Of a stretch of 6,402 bases of DNA, positions 5,985 through 6,402 are shown one piece after another (position 1 is the first letter of the stretch; each line of letters begins with the position of its first letter). A program made the translations under genes and the position numbers. The stretch is taken from NCBI GenBank assembly GCA_945871755.1, contig CAMBWV010000063.1, positions 1 through 6,402 of the forward strand, written 5' to 3'. The notes beneath the pieces were generated by a model. The model saw nothing but the letters and a program-made list of their open reading frames with translations. It was not told the DNA's origin and ran no database searches. The DNA comes from an uncultured Bacteroidales bacterium (GTDB lineage Bacteria; Bacteroidota; Bacteroidia; Bacteroidales; Bacteroidaceae).

Positions 5985-6402
5985 TTGACAATCGTACCAT
6001 CGGATTCGTACTCCAAGTCGTTCTGGGGAACTATCCAATCGACTATTTCGGTGCGGATAATCGCCAGCGTACCGCGGCGGAGCTCAATGTTCCAGATGTA
6101 TTTGTAACCGCTCTTGAGGTTCTTGAGGTCTTCATTGGAAACGGCATAGGTGGAAACGTGTGTGATGCCCGAGCCGTCTTTCTCCTCGTTCCAGGTGATG
6201 CGGATGGCCTGGAGTTGTCCGAAGGTGAGGGCGTTGTACGACTTGATGTAGCCCGCGGGGTAACCCCAGTTCTCCGCTTCGCCGGCTTCGGCATCGTACA
6301 TATCGAACATCTCGAAGGAGGTGCCGTACTGGTTGTTGAGCAGCTGCTCATCGGTGTAGTCGGAAATATCGACGGTCTTGTACGTGGTCTTCTCGACCTC
6401 GC
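5981..6402 (-). CDS. C-terminal part of a fimbrillin-like protein, start outside the window
   Basis: An open frame with no upstream stop runs off the right edge, leaving 139 residues and a TGA stop. Internal methionines are present, but the frame continues unbroken to the edge (EVEKTTYKTVDISDYTDEQL), so the gene is most likely cut off rather than short. The visible part ends with LKNLKSGYKYIWNIELRRG and then IIRTEIVDWIVPQND. A Leu-x-x-Gly-x-x-Tyr strand followed by alternating hydrophobic residues and an Ile-x-x-Trp near the end is the usual finish of fimbrillin-like (FimA/Mfa1) domains, where the last strands help join subunits. It is the promoter-proximal gene of the visible set and could be a stalk or accessory subunit. 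The signal peptide cannot be seen, so localisation is inferred from its neighbours. Confidence 0.85.
   Translation of the reverse strand, partial: EVEKTTYKTVDISDYTDEQLLNNQYGTSFEMFDMYDAEAGEAENWGYPAGYIKSYNALTFGQLQAIRITWNEEKDGSGITHVSTYAVSNEDLKNLKSGYKYIWNIELRRGTLAIIRTEIVDWIVPQNDLEYESDGTIVN

Overview
The window looks like part of a Bacteroidales genome (Bacteroides/Prevotella-type gut or oral bacterium, moderately GC-rich). The reasons are two large lipoproteins with Bacteroidota-style signal peptides and lipoboxes (one followed by Ser-Ser-Asp-Asp), fimbrillin (FimA/Mfa1, type V pilus) sequence hallmarks, Bacteroidota-style beta-helix (GLUG-like) repeats, and no clear Shine-Dalgarno sites. The genus cannot be fixed from the sequence alone.

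All three real genes lie on the minus strand, so transcription runs from the right edge to the left. The first (6402 to 5981) is the last 139 codons of a protein whose start is outside the window; its end looks like the C-terminal strand region of a fimbrillin. After 51 bases comes a 1014-residue lipoprotein (5929 to 2885) that seems to join an N-terminal fimbrillin-like module to a long C-terminal run of beta-helix repeats. After a 307-base gap comes an 842-residue lipoprotein (2577 to 49), also fimbrillin-related, with a conserved-looking central segment, an alanine-rich helical insert and a tyrosine-rich C-terminal part. The left 48 bases hold a short direct repeat.

The most likely reading is a type V pilus-like or surface-lipoprotein operon in which the three products are exported, lipidated and assembled at the outer membrane as stalk, accessory or tip/adhesin components. 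Which product has which role is inference. No anchor protein, usher, transposase, tRNA, rRNA or CRISPR array is visible.

The most unusual DNA is the 307-base gap between the two lipoprotein genes. It holds a degenerate 21-base tandem array that runs into a four-copy 22-base GC-rich array. Each 22-base unit can fold into a hairpin, and differences between units keep the stem paired on one strand. This is the best candidate in the window for an undescribed regulatory or recombinational element. No convincing promoter or classical terminator was found in the gap.
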